From Streptomyces sp. Z26 (lineage in GTDB: Bacteria > Actinomycetota > Actinomycetes > Streptomycetales > Streptomycetaceae), in assembly GCF_003665095.1 (NCBI RefSeq), contig NZ_RCHV01000002.1:1497501-1561500 (forward strand): 64,000 nt of DNA. The letters are read 5' to 3'. Position 1 is the first letter of the stretch. Every line of letters starts with the position of its first letter. The position numbers and the translations under genes are program-made. Below are positions 33,225-42,964 of this stretch, in pieces. The notes under the pieces were generated by a model that was not told where the DNA came from, ran no database searches, and saw only the letters and a program-made list of their open reading frames with translations.

Positions 33225-33685
33225 TCCCCCGCGGGGCCGGGGTCTTCCGGCTGTTCGTCACCCAGCATCCGGCGGAGCAGGTCACGGAGCATCTTTCGCT
33301 CCAGCGAGGTGAGACCGGCGAGCGGCTCGCGCGCGAAGTCGAGCGCGTCGCGGAGCACGTCCGCGGTGGCCCGGCCCTCCTCCGTGGCGGCGGCGACCTT
33401 GACCCGGCGGTCGGAGGGATCGGGGCGGCGCTCGACGAGGCCGCGGGCCTCGAGCCGGTCGACTATCCCCGTGACGTTCGACGGCTCGCACTTCAACTGC
33501 CTCGCCACGTGCCGCATGGGCGCCGGCTCGCGGGCGAGGAGCCCGAGGACGCGGGCCTGGGCACCGGTCAACGAGTGCTGCGACGCGACCAGTTCGTACT
33601 CCTCGTGATACCGCATGACGACGGTCGCGATGAGGTCGACGACCTCGCGGGTGAGCGGGTCGGTACGAGGTTCTGTCGCTGCCAT
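33203..33685 (-). CDS. MarR-family regulator
   Basis: 160 residues from ATG 33685. The winged helix is complete (LTGAQARVLGLLAREPAPMRHVARQLKCEPSNVTGIVDRLEARGLVERRPDPSDRRVKVAAAT). The only Cys is in the recognition-helix region (LKCEPS), and the N-terminal redox Cys of OhrR is absent, so a typical peroxide sensor role is unlikely although ohr is nearby. It diverges from an NADP-dependent oxidoreductase gene across 86 bases with a good promoter, the usual layout for a repressor and its target. It ends with a Pro/Gly-rich tail overlapping the lactonase gene. Confidence 0.85.
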   Translation of the reverse strand: MAATEPRTDPLTREVVDLIATVVMRYHEEYELVASQHSLTGAQARVLGLLAREPAPMRHVARQLKCEPSNVTGIVDRLEARGLVERRPDPSDRRVKVAAATEEGRATADVLRDALDFAREPLAGLTSLERKMLRDLLRRMLGDEQPEDPGPAGDQPAKGG

Positions 33686-33706
33686 GGAATCAGCCTACAG
33701 CATTGC

Positions 33707-33735
33707 TTGACATCATGAAATATTCAGCCGATGAT
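33707..33735 (+). promoter_or_regulatory. Promoter of the oxidoreductase gene, probable MarR site
   Basis: TTGACA (33707-33712) and GATGAT (33730-33735) are 17 bases apart. The AT-rich spacer and ATCAT/ATGAT arms make it a likely MarR binding site. Confidence 0.5.
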
Positions 33736-33771
33736 TCTTTCAGCACCTGAAACACACTGGAGGCCAGTTCC

Positions 33772-34824
33772 GTGACCCCGTCCGAGTCCTCGTCCAGCTC
33801 CGCCGCCGGAGCGCTGCCCACCACCGGCCGCGAATGGCACCTGACGGCCCGCCCCGAAGGCTGGCCGACGCCTGACGGCTTCGCGCTGCGCGAGGCGCCC
33901 GTCGCCGCGCCGGGCGCGGGCCAGATCCTCGTGCGCAACCTGTACCTCTCGGTGGACCCGTACATGCGGGGCCGGATGAACGACGTCAAGTCGTACGTCC
34001 CGCCGTTCAAGCTGGACGAGCCGATGGAGGGCGGCGCGGTCGGCGTCGTGCTGGCCTCGGAGGCCGAGGGCTTCTCCCCCGGCGACCACGTGCTGCACTT
34101 CCTCGGCTGGCGTGAGTTCGCCACGCTCGACGCCCAGCACGCGACCCGCGTGTCGGCAGATGTGGCCCCGCTCAGCAACTACCTGGGGGTGCTCGGCACG
34201 ACCGGTCTGACCGCGTACGCCGGTCTGCTGGAGTCCGCCTCCTTCCAGGAGGGCGACGCCGTCTTCGTGTCGGGCGCGGCGGGCGCGGTCGGCAGCATCG
34301 TGGGGCAGATCGCCCGGCTCAAGGGTGCGTCGCGGGTCATCGGCAGTGCCGGTTCCGACGAGAAGGTCCGGCTGCTCACCGAGGAGTACGGCTTCGACGC
34401 CGCGTTCAACTACAAGAACGGCCCGGTCGCGGAGCAGCTCAAGGAGGCCGCGCCGAAGGGCATCAACGTCTACTTCGACAACGTCGGAGGGGAGCACCTG
34501 GAAGCCGCCATCAGCTCCCTCAAGGTGCACGGCCGGATCACGATCTGCGGCATGATCGCGCAGTACAACGCCACGGAGCCGCCCGCCGCCCCGCGCAACC
34601 TCACCATGGTGATCGGCAAGCGCCTGCGGCTCCAGGGGATGCTCGTCATGGACCACGCGGGGCTCCAGGACCAGTTCACGGCGGATGTCGCGGGCTGGCT
34701 GGCGTCCGGCGAGCTGAAGAACAAGGAGACGTTCGTCGACGGTGTCGAGAACACGCTGGACGCGTTCCTCGGCGTGCTGAAGGGCGAGAACGTCGGAAAG
34801 ATGGTGGTCCGGCTGGACGGCTGA
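33772..34824 (+). CDS. NADP-dependent oxidoreductase, zinc-independent MDR (CurA/prostaglandin reductase type)
   Basis: 350 residues from GTG 33772 with GGAGG upstream. Medium-chain reductase fold lacking zinc-ligand Cys. LYLSVDPYMRGRMND near the N-terminus, GTTGLTAYAGLLE, the Rossmann motif VFVSGAAGAVGSIVGQIARLKGA and FDNVGGEHLEAAI are the hallmarks of the alkenal/one-oxidoreductase branch. It reduces the double bond of enones and alkenals with NADPH, a detoxifying role. MarR divergent next to it and ohr downstream suggest a reactive-electrophile and peroxide defence group. Confidence 0.88.
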   Translation: MTPSESSSSSAAGALPTTGREWHLTARPEGWPTPDGFALREAPVAAPGAGQILVRNLYLSVDPYMRGRMNDVKSYVPPFKLDEPMEGGAVGVVLASEAEGFSPGDHVLHFLGWREFATLDAQHATRVSADVAPLSNYLGVLGTTGLTAYAGLLESASFQEGDAVFVSGAAGAVGSIVGQIARLKGASRVIGSAGSDEKVRLLTEEYGFDAAFNYKNGPVAEQLKEAAPKGINVYFDNVGGEHLEAAISSLKVHGRITICGMIAQYNATEPPAAPRNLTMVIGKRLRLQGMLVMDHAGLQDQFTADVAGWLASGELKNKETFVDGVENTLDAFLGVLKGENVGKMVVRLDG

Positions 34825-34962
34825 CCGTCATCGGCCCCGCCCGGGGGCCCGACGGAGCCGTGGCGTCCGAAGCCGCTCCGCCACTCACCGGGCTCGGGCC
34901 GGGAGACCACGGAGATCGTGGACCCGAGCCCGAGTCAGCAACCTGATCAGGAAGGAACCTCC

Positions 34963-35391
34963 ATGCCCATCCAGCCGATCGACGTCAAGTACCAAGCGGT
35001 CGCGACGGCCGAGAACGGCCGTGACGGCCGGGTCGCCAGCGACGACGGCCAGCTCGACGTCGTCGTCAACCCGCCCAAGGAGATGGGCGGCAGCGGTGCG
35101 GGGACCAACCCCGAGCAGCTGTTCGCCGCGGGCTACAGCGCCTGCTTCCAGAGCGCCCTGGGAGTCGTCGCCCGCAGGGAGAAGGCCGACATCACCGGGT
35201 CGACGGTGACCGCCAAGGTCGGCATCGGCCCCACTCCCGACGGCGGCTTCGGACTGACGGTGGCTTTGTCCGCGCACATCCCGACCGTGGACGCGGCCAC
35301 CGCCAAGGACCTGCTGGAGAAGGCGCACCAGGTCTGCCCGTACTCGAACGCGACCCGCGGCAACATCGAGGTCACCCTCACGGTCGACTGA
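34963..35391 (+). CDS. ohr: Organic hydroperoxide resistance protein Ohr
   Basis: 142 residues from ATG 34963 with AAGGA upstream. Thiol peroxidase of the Ohr/OsmC fold: peroxidatic Cys61 in GYSACFQSALG, resolving Cys125 in HQVCPYSNATRGN, Arg in GRVASDDG (about 23) and Glu51 in NPEQLFAAGY. It reduces organic hydroperoxides in the cytoplasm using lipoylated partners. It is read in the same direction as the oxidoreductase gene, 138 bases downstream. No OhrR with the sensing Cys was found in the window. Confidence 0.93.
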   Translation: MPIQPIDVKYQAVATAENGRDGRVASDDGQLDVVVNPPKEMGGSGAGTNPEQLFAAGYSACFQSALGVVARREKADITGSTVTAKVGIGPTPDGGFGLTVALSAHIPTVDAATAKDLLEKAHQVCPYSNATRGNIEVTLTVD

Positions 35392-35564
35392 TCGGGCCGC
35401 CCCGTTCCGATCACGCCCGTGCCCGTGTGTCCGCCCCGCGCCCCCGCGGAGGGCGGGGCGGACACACCAGGGCACCGGCCCGGTCGACACACATCGTGTC
35501 GACACGGCTTCCTGCCTGGCTTCCTGGAGGTGAGCACCCGGCTGAAGGCTCCGCACCGGTACGG

Positions 35565-36809
35565 CTATGAACCCGCCCGGCGCTTGTTCCACACGTCGAA
35601 GCCGACGGCCGCCAACAGCACCAGGCCCTTGATGACCTGCTGGTAGTCGGTACCGATCCCGACCAGCGACATCCCGTTGTTCAGCACACCGAGCACCAGG
35701 CCGCCGATGACGGCGCCCAGCACGGTGCCGACGCCGCCGCTCATCGACGCCCCGCCGATGAACACCGCCGCGATGGCCTCCAGTTCGAACATCGTCCCGG
35801 CCTGTGGTGTCGCCGCGTTGAGGCGGGCGGCGTAGACGCAGCCCGCGAGAGCGGCCAGTACGCCCATGTTGACGAAGACGAGGAAGGTGACCCGCTTGTC
35901 CTTGACGCCGGACAGCATCGCGGCGGCCTTGTTCCCGCCCAGTGCGTAGACATGGCGCCCGATGACGGCGTTGCGCATGACGAAGCCCAGGCCGATCAGG
36001 AGTCCGCACATGATGAGAAGGACCACCGGCACGCCCCGGTAACTGGCCAGCGTCATCGCGAAGGCCGCCACCGCGGCGACGATGGCCACGCACTTGAGCA
36101 CCCACAGGTTGAACGGCAGCACGTCCAGCTCGTACGCCAACTGCCGCCGCCGGTCGCGCCATTCCTGGAAGACGATGACGACGGCCAGCACCACCGCGAT
36201 GAGCACCGTCAGGTCGTGGTAGTTCTCCAGCGGCCCGCCCTCGGGGAGGAAACCCTGGCTGATCTTCTGGAAGCCCTGCGGATAGGGCGAGATGGACTGG
36301 CCTTCGAGCACGATCTGGGTGGCTCCCCGGAAGAGGAGCATCCCGGCGAGGGTCACGATGAAGGAGGGGATTCCGATGTAGGCGATCCAGAACCCCTGCC
36401 AGGCTCCGGCAAGGGCGCCGATGAGCAGCGAGATCACCAGGGCCAGTGGCCAGGGGAAGTCGTGCTTGACCATCATCACGGCCGAGAGGGCGCCGACGAA
36501 GGCGACCACGGAGCCGACGGAGAGGTCGATGTGCCCGGCGATGATGACGAGCATCATCCCCATGGCCAGGATCAGGATGTAGCTGTTCTGCTGGATGATG
36601 TTGGAGACGTTGACCGGCTGGAGCAGTGTGCCGTCGGTCCAGATCTGGAAGAGCACGATGATCAGGGCGAGCGCGATCAGCATGCCGTACTGACGCATGT
36701 TGGTGCGTACGGACTCCAACAGGGCCGCGATCAGACCGCCACGGGAGCCGGTCGGTCCGGCGCCCGGAGCGGGGATCGTGGGCTGTTTCTCGGTGATGCC
36801 CGTGCTCAT
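35565..36809 (-). CDS. mmsB: Sugar ABC transporter permease, MmsB/GguB type
   Basis: 414 residues with about ten membrane segments and an N-terminal cytoplasmic Pro/Gly-rich region. GHIDLSVGSVVAFVGALSA, IPSFIVTLAGMLLFRG, VYALGGNKAAAMLSGV and AVFIGGASMSGGVGTVLGAVIGGLVLGVLNNGMSL are the conserved permease segments of multiple-sugar transporters. The start is ATG 36809 with GAGGG five bases upstream. It follows the ATPase gene by four bases and is last in the import operon. The likely substrate is an aldose such as galactose, arabinose or xylose. Confidence 0.9.
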   Translation of the reverse strand: MSTGITEKQPTIPAPGAGPTGSRGGLIAALLESVRTNMRQYGMLIALALIIVLFQIWTDGTLLQPVNVSNIIQQNSYILILAMGMMLVIIAGHIDLSVGSVVAFVGALSAVMMVKHDFPWPLALVISLLIGALAGAWQGFWIAYIGIPSFIVTLAGMLLFRGATQIVLEGQSISPYPQGFQKISQGFLPEGGPLENYHDLTVLIAVVLAVVIVFQEWRDRRRQLAYELDVLPFNLWVLKCVAIVAAVAAFAMTLASYRGVPVVLLIMCGLLIGLGFVMRNAVIGRHVYALGGNKAAAMLSGVKDKRVTFLVFVNMGVLAALAGCVYAARLNAATPQAGTMFELEAIAAVFIGGASMSGGVGTVLGAVIGGLVLGVLNNGMSLVGIGTDYQQVIKGLVLLAAVGFDVWNKRRAGS

Positions 36810-36813
36810 CTCT

Positions 36814-38370
36814 CTACCCTCTGTCCATGGTCATGTGGCGCATCAGCACTTCCTGGCTGGCCTGCGCACGGGGGATGTCACCGGTCAGCCGTCCCGCCGC
36901 CATCGTGTAGATGCGGTCGCACATCCCCAGCAGTTCGGGGAGTTCGGAGGAGATAAAGATGACGGCCTTGCCGCGGGCGGCGAGTTGGTCGATGACCGTG
37001 TAGATCTCGTACTTCGCGCCGACGTCGATGCCGCGGGTCGGTTCGTCGAGGATGAGCACCTCGGGATCGGCGTTGATCCACTTGCTGAGGACGACCTTCT
37101 GCTGGTTTCCGCCGCTGAGGCGGCCGACCTTCTCGAAGACCGTGGGGGCCTTGATGTTCATCGACTTGCGGTACCGCTCGGCGACGCGGCGTTCCTCGTG
37201 CTCGTCGACGATGCCGTGGCGGGCGAGCTTGGGCAGGGAGGAGAGGGAGATGTTGCGGCTGATGTCGTCGATCAGATGGAGACCGAACTGCTTGCGGTCC
37301 TCGGTGACATACGCGAGACCGTGCCGGACGGCTTCGGGGACGGTACGGGTGCGGATCTCGCGGCCGCCGAGACTGACCGTGCCACCCGCGTACCGCCCGT
37401 AGCTCCGGCCGAAGACGCTCATCGCCAGTTCGGTGCGGCCCGCGCCCATCAGGCCGGCGACGCCGACGATCTCCCCGCGCCGAACCTCCAGGGACACGTC
37501 GTCGACCACCTTCCGGTGGTGGTCGATGTGGTGCCGCACGCTCCAGCCGGAGATGCGGAGCGCGGTCTGTCCCGCGTCGTCGCCCGCGTAGTGGGTGCGT
37601 TCGGGGAAGCGGTGGTCCAGGTCGCGGCCCACCATGCCCCGGATGATGCGCTCCTCGGAGACCTCGGGCTCCGTTCCGGGACCGTCCCGGACGGCGAGGG
37701 TCTCCACGGTGCGCCCGTCGCGCAGGATCGTCACGGAGTCGGCCACACGGCGTATCTCACCGAGCTTGTGGGAGATGACGATGCAGGTGATGCCCTGGTC
37801 ACGCAGTTCCCGGATGAGATCGAGCAGGGTCTCGCTGTCCTCGTCGTTGAGGGCCGCGGTGGGCTCGTCCAGGATGAGCAGCTTCACCTTCTTCGCCAAC
37901 GCCTTGGCGATCTCGACCAGTTGCTGCCGACCGACACCGAGATCCGCGACGCGCGTCTGCGGTTTCTCCGGCAGCCCGACGCGTTGCAGCAGCCGGGCGG
38001 CGTGCCGGAGTGTCTCGTTCCAGCTGATGACCCCTTTGGAGGCGAACTCGTTGCCGAGGAAGATGTTCTCCGCGATGGAGAGAAACGGGACCAGGGCGAG
38101 TTCCTGGTGGATGATCACGATGCCACGCCGCTCGCTGGCGCCGATGTCCTTGAACCGGCACGGCTCGCCGTCGAAGTGGATCTCCCCCTCGTAACTGCCG
38201 TGCGGGTGCACCCCGCTGAGCACCTTCATCAGGGTGGACTTCCCGGCGCCGTTCTCGCCGCAGATCGCGTGGATGGCGCCCCGACCCACTTCCAGTTCGA
38301 CGCCGGAGAGGGCTTTGACGCCGGGAAAGGTCTTGGTGATCGCGCGCATCTCCAGGAGGGGCGGGGTCAC
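36814..38370 (-). CDS. mmsA: Sugar ABC transporter ATPase, MmsA/GguA type (two ABC domains)
   Basis: 518 residues from GTG 38370, overlapping the binding-protein stop as GTGA. First domain: Walker [10 protein letters not shown] (about residue 39), signature [13 protein letters not shown] and Walker [13 protein letters not shown]. The second domain (about residue 265 onward) has a degenerate Walker [10 protein letters not shown], and a good signature [14 protein letters not shown] with [13 protein letters not shown]. This asymmetry is normal for the family. It powers sugar import through MmsB. A non-canonical leader is not needed because of the coupling. Confidence 0.92.
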   Translation of the reverse strand: MTPPLLEMRAITKTFPGVKALSGVELEVGRGAIHAICGENGAGKSTLMKVLSGVHPHGSYEGEIHFDGEPCRFKDIGASERRGIVIIHQELALVPFLSIAENIFLGNEFASKGVISWNETLRHAARLLQRVGLPEKPQTRVADLGVGRQQLVEIAKALAKKVKLLILDEPTAALNDEDSETLLDLIRELRDQGITCIVISHKLGEIRRVADSVTILRDGRTVETLAVRDGPGTEPEVSEERIIRGMVGRDLDHRFPERTHYAGDDAGQTALRISGWSVRHHIDHHRKVVDDVSLEVRRGEIVGVAGLMGAGRTELAMSVFGRSYGRYAGGTVSLGGREIRTRTVPEAVRHGLAYVTEDRKQFGLHLIDDISRNISLSSLPKLARHGIVDEHEERRVAERYRKSMNIKAPTVFEKVGRLSGGNQQKVVLSKWINADPEVLILDEPTRGIDVGAKYEIYTVIDQLAARGKAVIFISSELPELLGMCDRIYTMAAGRLTGDIPRAQASQEVLMRHMTMDRG

Positions 38371-39488
38371 TTGAGTTGCCCCGCCTTGTAGTAGCCCTCG
38401 TCGACGAGCATCTGGGCGTTGTCCTTGTCGACGCTCACCGGGTCCAGCAGGAAGGAGGGCACGACCTTGTTGCCGTTGTCGTAGCTCTTGGTGTCGTTGA
38501 CCTCGGGCTTCTTGTCGTGCAGGACGGCGTCCGTCATGGCGACGGTCTGCTTGGCCAGCTTGCGGGTGTCCTTGAAGACCGTCTGCGTCTGCTGTCCGCG
38601 CAGGATCGACTTCACCGAGGCCAGTTCGGCGTCCTGTCCGGTGATGACGGGGTACGGCTTGGACTTGGCGCCGTAACCGGTGCTCTTGAGCGCGGAGATG
38701 ACGCCGATGGAGATGCCGTCGTACGGGGAGAGGACCGCGTCGACGCGGGCGGAACCGTAGTTCTTGGAGAGGAGGTCGTCCATGCGTTTCTGGGCGGTGC
38801 CGCCGTCCCAGCGCAGTGTCGTGGCCTGGTTCATCCGGCTCTGACCGCTGCGCACCGTCAGCTGCTTGCTGTCGAGGTACGGCTTGAGCGCGCTCATCGC
38901 GCCGTCCCAGAAGTACTTGGTGTTGTTGTCGTCGGGGGAACCGGCGAACAGCTCGATGTTGTACTTCTCGTCGCTGTTCTTCTCCAGCTCCAGGGTGTCG
39001 ACGATGTACTGGGCCTGGAGCTTGCCGACGCGTTCGTTGTCGAAGCTGGCGTAGTAGTCGACGTTCTCGGTGCCGGTGATGAGGCGGTCGTAGGAGATGA
39101 CGGGGATGCCGCGTTCCTTGGCCTGGCTCAGCACGTTGGTGAGGGCGCTGCCGTCGATGGCCGCGATGACCAGGGCGTCGCGGCCCTTGGAGATCATGTT
39201 CTCGATCTGGGCGACCTGGTTCTCGACCTTGTCGTCCCCGTACTGGAGGTCGGTCCCGTAACCCTTGGCCTTGAACTGCTCCACCATGTTCTTGCCGTCG
39301 GCTATCCACCGTTCCGACGACTTGGTGGGCATGGCGATCCCGATGGTGGCGTCGTCGGCGCTGCCCTTCTTCTCGTCGCTGCCGCCCTCGCTCTGCTGGC
39401 CGCAGCCCGTGGCGGTGAGCGCCACGGCGAGCAGGGTGCCGGCGGCGGCGGTGGCGCGCCGGGTGTACGGGCTTCTCGCACTGCGCAT
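38367..39488 (-). CDS. chvE: Sugar-binding lipoprotein, ChvE/XylF type
   Basis: 373 residues from ATG 39488 with GAAGGGAA upstream. Lipoprotein signal with lipobox LTATGC (Cys about 29). The mature protein is a periplasmic-binding fold type [70 protein letters not shown] and [12 protein letters not shown] are characteristic of ChvE-like galactose/arabinose/xylose binding proteins. It delivers sugar to MmsA/MmsB. It lies downstream of a gene of unknown function, five bases away, in one operon. Confidence 0.9.
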   Translation of the reverse strand: MRSARSPYTRRATAAAGTLLAVALTATGCGQQSEGGSDEKKGSADDATIGIAMPTKSSERWIADGKNMVEQFKAKGYGTDLQYGDDKVENQVAQIENMISKGRDALVIAAIDGSALTNVLSQAKERGIPVISYDRLITGTENVDYYASFDNERVGKLQAQYIVDTLELEKNSDEKYNIELFAGSPDDNNTKYFWDGAMSALKPYLDSKQLTVRSGQSRMNQATTLRWDGGTAQKRMDDLLSKNYGSARVDAVLSPYDGISIGVISALKSTGYGAKSKPYPVITGQDAELASVKSILRGQQTQTVFKDTRKLAKQTVAMTDAVLHDKKPEVNDTKSYDNGNKVVPSFLLDPVSVDKDNAQMLVDEGYYKAGQLK

Positions 39489-39493
39489 GATGG

Positions 39494-40513
39494 TCAGTTC
39501 CCTTCGGGGGCGGAGGTGGAGGACGGAGCGGGAGCGGAGAGATCGGACGGTGAGGAGGGAACGGGGAAGCGGTCGAGAGGGCCCGGCAGCCGGGCACCGG
39601 GCGGTGACATACCGGCGCCCGCGCCGAGCCGGTCGAGGAGGTCGAGAGCGAGACGCCCGCGACGTACGCGTTCCCGCGCGCTGTCGAGGGTGACGTCCCG
39701 CAGATGGGCCCCGTACGGGTAGAGGCCGGGGGCCTTGCTGAGGCCGAACTTCAGGTACACGGGCGCGGCGCGGCGGATGAGTTCGGCGATGTCGTACATC
39801 CGCACGTAGCCGCCGAGGTCGTCCGGTGACTCCACGTAGAGGTCGACGGGTGCCCGGCTGACGCGGCGGATCTCGGTGAGGTGCCCGAGGGTGAGGTCGG
39901 AGGGCACGTTCAGGGAGTCGGCGCCGAGGCGCTCGTGCACGGTGTACGAGGCGGGGTTCACGGGCCCGGTGAGGGCGGACACCTTGAGGGTGGTGTCGGC
40001 GGGCAGCAGCCCCGTGGCGCGCATGCGGTGCAGCGTCCACAGCACGCCCTCGTCGGCCACCAGCAGGCAGCGGACGCCGAGTTCGGTGGCGCGGACGGCG
40101 TCCTCGACGCACCCGGCGAGCCCGTCGTGGCCGCGCGGGCGCAGCCCGGCGCCGCCGGAGGCCGTACGGGTGGCGGCGCCGATGTCCCAGGTGCCGCGCG
40201 GCCCGGTGAACAGGCACAGGTCGGTGCGGTGTGCGGCGCAGGCGGAGACCATCTCGGTGATCTCGGCGTCGGTCAGCATCCACACGCCGCTGCCCTGGCT
40301 GACGCGGTGGACGGGCACGTCGAGATCGCCCGCCTCCTTGAGTACGGCCGCGAGCGCTTCCGGGCCCTCGACGGACGGGATCTCGACGCGCCACGCGCCG
40401 CCGTCGGGAAAGCGGTGCGGGGAGGCGTCGGCGGGGTCGGGGGCGGGGGCCGGCAGGCCCAGGGTGGTGAGCGCGGGTTCGCCGGGGCGGCGGCCGGTGG
40501 GAAGGGTCGTCAC
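39494..40513 (-). CDS. TIM-barrel-like protein of the sugar operon, possibly peptidase-U32-like
   Basis: 339 residues from GTG 40513 with GGAG upstream. A Pro-rich N-terminus precedes about 290 residues with alternating strand/helix pattern: [109 protein letters not shown] and [17 protein letters not shown]. This looks like a TIM barrel, and peptidase U32 is the nearest family that comes to mind. The metal or catalytic residues cannot be named. As first gene of the sugar import operon it more likely acts on a sugar or sugar acid. The C-terminal 45 residues are Pro/Ser-rich. Confidence 0.5.
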   Translation of the reverse strand: MTTLPTGRRPGEPALTTLGLPAPAPDPADASPHRFPDGGAWRVEIPSVEGPEALAAVLKEAGDLDVPVHRVSQGSGVWMLTDAEITEMVSACAAHRTDLCLFTGPRGTWDIGAATRTASGGAGLRPRGHDGLAGCVEDAVRATELGVRCLLVADEGVLWTLHRMRATGLLPADTTLKVSALTGPVNPASYTVHERLGADSLNVPSDLTLGHLTEIRRVSRAPVDLYVESPDDLGGYVRMYDIAELIRRAAPVYLKFGLSKAPGLYPYGAHLRDVTLDSARERVRRGRLALDLLDRLGAGAGMSPPGARLPGPLDRFPVPSSPSDLSAPAPSSTSAPEGN

Positions 40514-40583
40514 GGCTCTCCAGGTGTCGGGCGGTGGACGGTGGACGGCGAGAGACGAAGGAGGACAGGGGAAGGTGTTCGGT

Positions 40584-40604
40584 ATTTCGGACTGCGTTCG
40601 GATC
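40584..40604 (-). promoter_or_regulatory. Candidate sugar-regulon operator upstream of the import operon
   Basis: The 21-base site begins ATTTCGGAC and contains CGTTCGGA; 15 of 21 positions match the palindrome at 43216-43236. It lies 71 bases before the GTG at 40513. The rest of the 271-base gap is GC-rich with G-runs and no gene. Confidence 0.55.
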
Positions 40605-40784
40605 ATGGGGCGTACGTGGGGGGCGGTGCGTGCCGCCACCCGTACGGTCCCGGGAGGTCGGCGGGTACGGGGTCGGGGGCGGGGGCGGGGAGAACGGCGG
40701 GCGGGCCGCGACCGGGAGGCCGGGGCCACGGCCGGAGCGGGCCCCACCCGCCCCGGCCGCCTCACCCGGTCCGGGCGCCCGCCC

Positions 40785-41804
40785 CTACGGCGTCAGCAGC
40801 ACCTTCCCCACCGCCGGTTCCCCGCCCCCGACGAGGGCGATCGCCTCGTCGAAGCCGGTCAACGGCAGCTCGTGGGTGATCAGCGGCGCGGGGTCGAGCA
40901 GCCCGGCCGCCAGCGCCCGTACGGCGAACGCCCAGGCCGACGACGGCGCCCCGAAGACGGAGCGGACCGTGAGCTGGCTGACCGAGAGGTGCACCGGATC
41001 GATCCCCTCCGCCCCCGGCTCGAACATCCCCGTGAGCACCACCCGCCCCCCGCGCCGCGCCAGCAGGCACGCGTCCCGTGCCGTGCCGGGCCCGCCCGCC
41101 GTCTCGACGACGAGGTCGAACCGGCCGCGTTCGGCACGGCTCTCCTCCGGGGTGCGGATCTGCCCGGCGCCCAGGGTGAGGGACTGCTCGGCGCGGCTCA
41201 CCCGCGGGTCGACGACCAGCAGTTCGGCCGGGGAGTACGCCGCGAGGAGCTGTACGGCGAGCAGCCCCAGCGTCCCCGCGCCGACGACCGCGATCCGGTC
41301 TCCGAGCCGCGGCTCCCCCGCCAGTACGGCGGCGGCGCTCACCGCCGCGGGTTCCAGCAGCGCCGCGGCCCGCAGGTCCACGCCGTCCGGAAGGAGGTGC
41401 AGCAGCCGGGCCGGGGCGAGCACGAAGTCGGCGAAGGCGCCGGGCCGCGTGAAGCCCGTCTCGTCGTACGCGCTCTCGCACAGGCTGGTCTGCCCCTCGC
41501 GGCAGCGGTCGCAGGCGAGGCAGGTACGGATGCCCTCACCGACCGTCTTGCGGCCGACGAGCGTGGGCGCGACGCCCTCGCCCACGGCGTCGACGGTGCC
41601 GGACCACTCGTGCCCGGGGGTGACGGGGTAGCGGACGTACTCGGGCAGCCGCGTGCCGTCGTACACCTCGCGGTCGCTGCGGCAGATCCCGGCCGCGTGC
41701 ACGGCGATCCGGGCCTCACCCGGCCCGGGTTCCGGCCGGGGGCCGGTGACCAGGCGGTGCTCGCCTGGCTTGTCGATGACGATCGCTCGGGCGGGTGGTG
41801 TCAC
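40785..41804 (-). CDS. Zinc-dependent sugar/polyol dehydrogenase, MDR family
   Basis: 339 residues from GTG 41804, overlapping the dehydratase stop (GTGA). Catalytic zinc ligands: Cys in AGICRSDREV (about 41), His-Glu in TPGHEWSGTVD (about 64). A structural zinc loop with three to four Cys is IRTCLACDRCREGQTSLCES. Rossmann motif: VVGAGTLGLLAVQL (about 170). It oxidises a sugar or polyol alcohol with NAD(P). In context it fits the first oxidative step (aldose to lactone) or a side polyol step. The galactitol/idonate dehydrogenase branch is the nearest by eye. Confidence 0.85.
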   Translation of the reverse strand: MTPPARAIVIDKPGEHRLVTGPRPEPGPGEARIAVHAAGICRSDREVYDGTRLPEYVRYPVTPGHEWSGTVDAVGEGVAPTLVGRKTVGEGIRTCLACDRCREGQTSLCESAYDETGFTRPGAFADFVLAPARLLHLLPDGVDLRAAALLEPAAVSAAAVLAGEPRLGDRIAVVGAGTLGLLAVQLLAAYSPAELLVVDPRVSRAEQSLTLGAGQIRTPEESRAERGRFDLVVETAGGPGTARDACLLARRGGRVVLTGMFEPGAEGIDPVHLSVSQLTVRSVFGAPSSAWAFAVRALAAGLLDPAPLITHELPLTGFDEAIALVGGGEPAVGKVLLTP

Positions 41805-42964
41805 TTCGGGCCTGCCTTGTCGGGGTCACGTTTCTCCCAGCCTTCGGCCCAGAGGTCGAACCGGGCCTGCTGCTGGGGGAATTCTGCCGCCGCGTCCGTG
41901 TCCAGCTCGACCCCGAGACCGGGCGCGTCGGGCAGCGTGAAGTACCCGTCGACGACCTGCGGGGCGCCCTTGACGACGTTCTTGATCTCGGCGTCCGCGA
42001 AGTCGTTGAAGTGTTCCAGGATCTTGAAGTTGGGTGTGCAGCCCGCGAGTTGGAGGGAGGCGGCGGTGAGCACGGAACCACCGACGTTGTGGGGGGCGAT
42101 GAGGGTGTAGTGCGTCTCGGCGGTGGCGGCGAGCTTGCGCGCTTCGAGGATGCCGCCGATGTGACCCAGGTCCGGCTGGATGATGTCGACGGCGCCGGAG
42201 GCGAACAGCTCGCGGAACTCGATGCGGTCGTGGATGCGTTCACCGGTGGCGACGGGCTGGTCGACCTTCGCGGCGACCTTGGCGAGCGCCGCGAGGTTCT
42301 CGGGCGGTACGGGCTCCTCCAGCCAGGCGGGGGCGTACGGCGCCATCTCGCGCGCGAGGCGTACGGCGGTCGAGGGGCTGAAGCGGCCGTGCATCTCCAG
42401 CATCAGTTCGCAGTCGGGGCCGATGGCGTCGCGTACGGCCTCGATGAGGGCGACGGCCTGGACGGTCTCCTGGTGGCCGAGTTCGAGGTGGCCGGTGCCG
42501 AACGGGTCGATCTTCAGGGCGCGGTAGCCGCGGGCGATCACGGCGCGGGCGGCCTCGTGGTACGCCTCGGGGGTGCGCTCGGTGGTGTACCAGCCGTTGG
42601 CGTACGCCTTCACCCGGTCGGTGACCCGCCCGCCGAGCAGCTGCCAGACGGGTACGCCCAGCGCCTTGCCCTTGATGTCCCAGCAGGCCATCTCCACGCA
42701 GGCGATGCCGGACATGACGATCTCCCCGGCCCGCCCGAAGTCGCCGTACTTCATGCGCCGTACGAGGGCCTCGGTGGCGAACGGGTCGGCGCCCTCGACG
42801 TGGTGGGGCACGGCTTCGCGCAGGTAGCCGAGGAGGGCGTCGGTGTGGCCGGTCATCCGGGTCTCGCCGACCCCGGTGAGGCCCTCGTCGGTGTGCACCT
42901 GGACGTAGGTGAGGTTGCGCCAGGGGGTTCCGACGACATGGGTGGTGATACCGGTGATACGCAC
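41801..42964 (-). CDS. Enolase-superfamily sugar-acid dehydratase (galactonate dehydratase-like)
   Basis: 387 residues from GTG 42964 with GGAGGGG upstream. Mandelate-racemase subgroup: N-terminal cap ITGITTHVVGTPWRNLTYVQV, barrel ligands in LKIDPFG, LMLEMHGRF, EEPVPPEN and TGERIHDR, and the catalytic His in IAPHNVGGS. The HGR/H pattern resembles galactonate dehydratase DgoD-type enzymes. It is predicted to dehydrate an aldonate to a 2-keto-3-deoxy acid. First gene of a two-gene operon with the dehydrogenase. No matching aldolase or kinase is in the window. Confidence 0.85.
   Translation of the reverse strand: MRITGITTHVVGTPWRNLTYVQVHTDEGLTGVGETRMTGHTDALLGYLREAVPHHVEGADPFATEALVRRMKYGDFGRAGEIVMSGIACVEMACWDIKGKALGVPVWQLLGGRVTDRVKAYANGWYTTERTPEAYHEAARAVIARGYRALKIDPFGTGHLELGHQETVQAVALIEAVRDAIGPDCELMLEMHGRFSPSTAVRLAREMAPYAPAWLEEPVPPENLAALAKVAAKVDQPVATGERIHDRIEFRELFASGAVDIIQPDLGHIGGILEARKLAATAETHYTLIAPHNVGGSVLTAASLQLAGCTPNFKILEHFNDFADAEIKNVVKGAPQVVDGYFTLPDAPGLGVELDTDAAAEFPQQQARFDLWAEGWEKRDPDKAGPK

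Noticed and set aside
33203..33685. OhrR identity for the MarR protein near ohr
   Set aside because: The N-terminal peroxide-sensing Cys of OhrR is missing, and the gene diverges from an oxidoreductase rather than from ohr.
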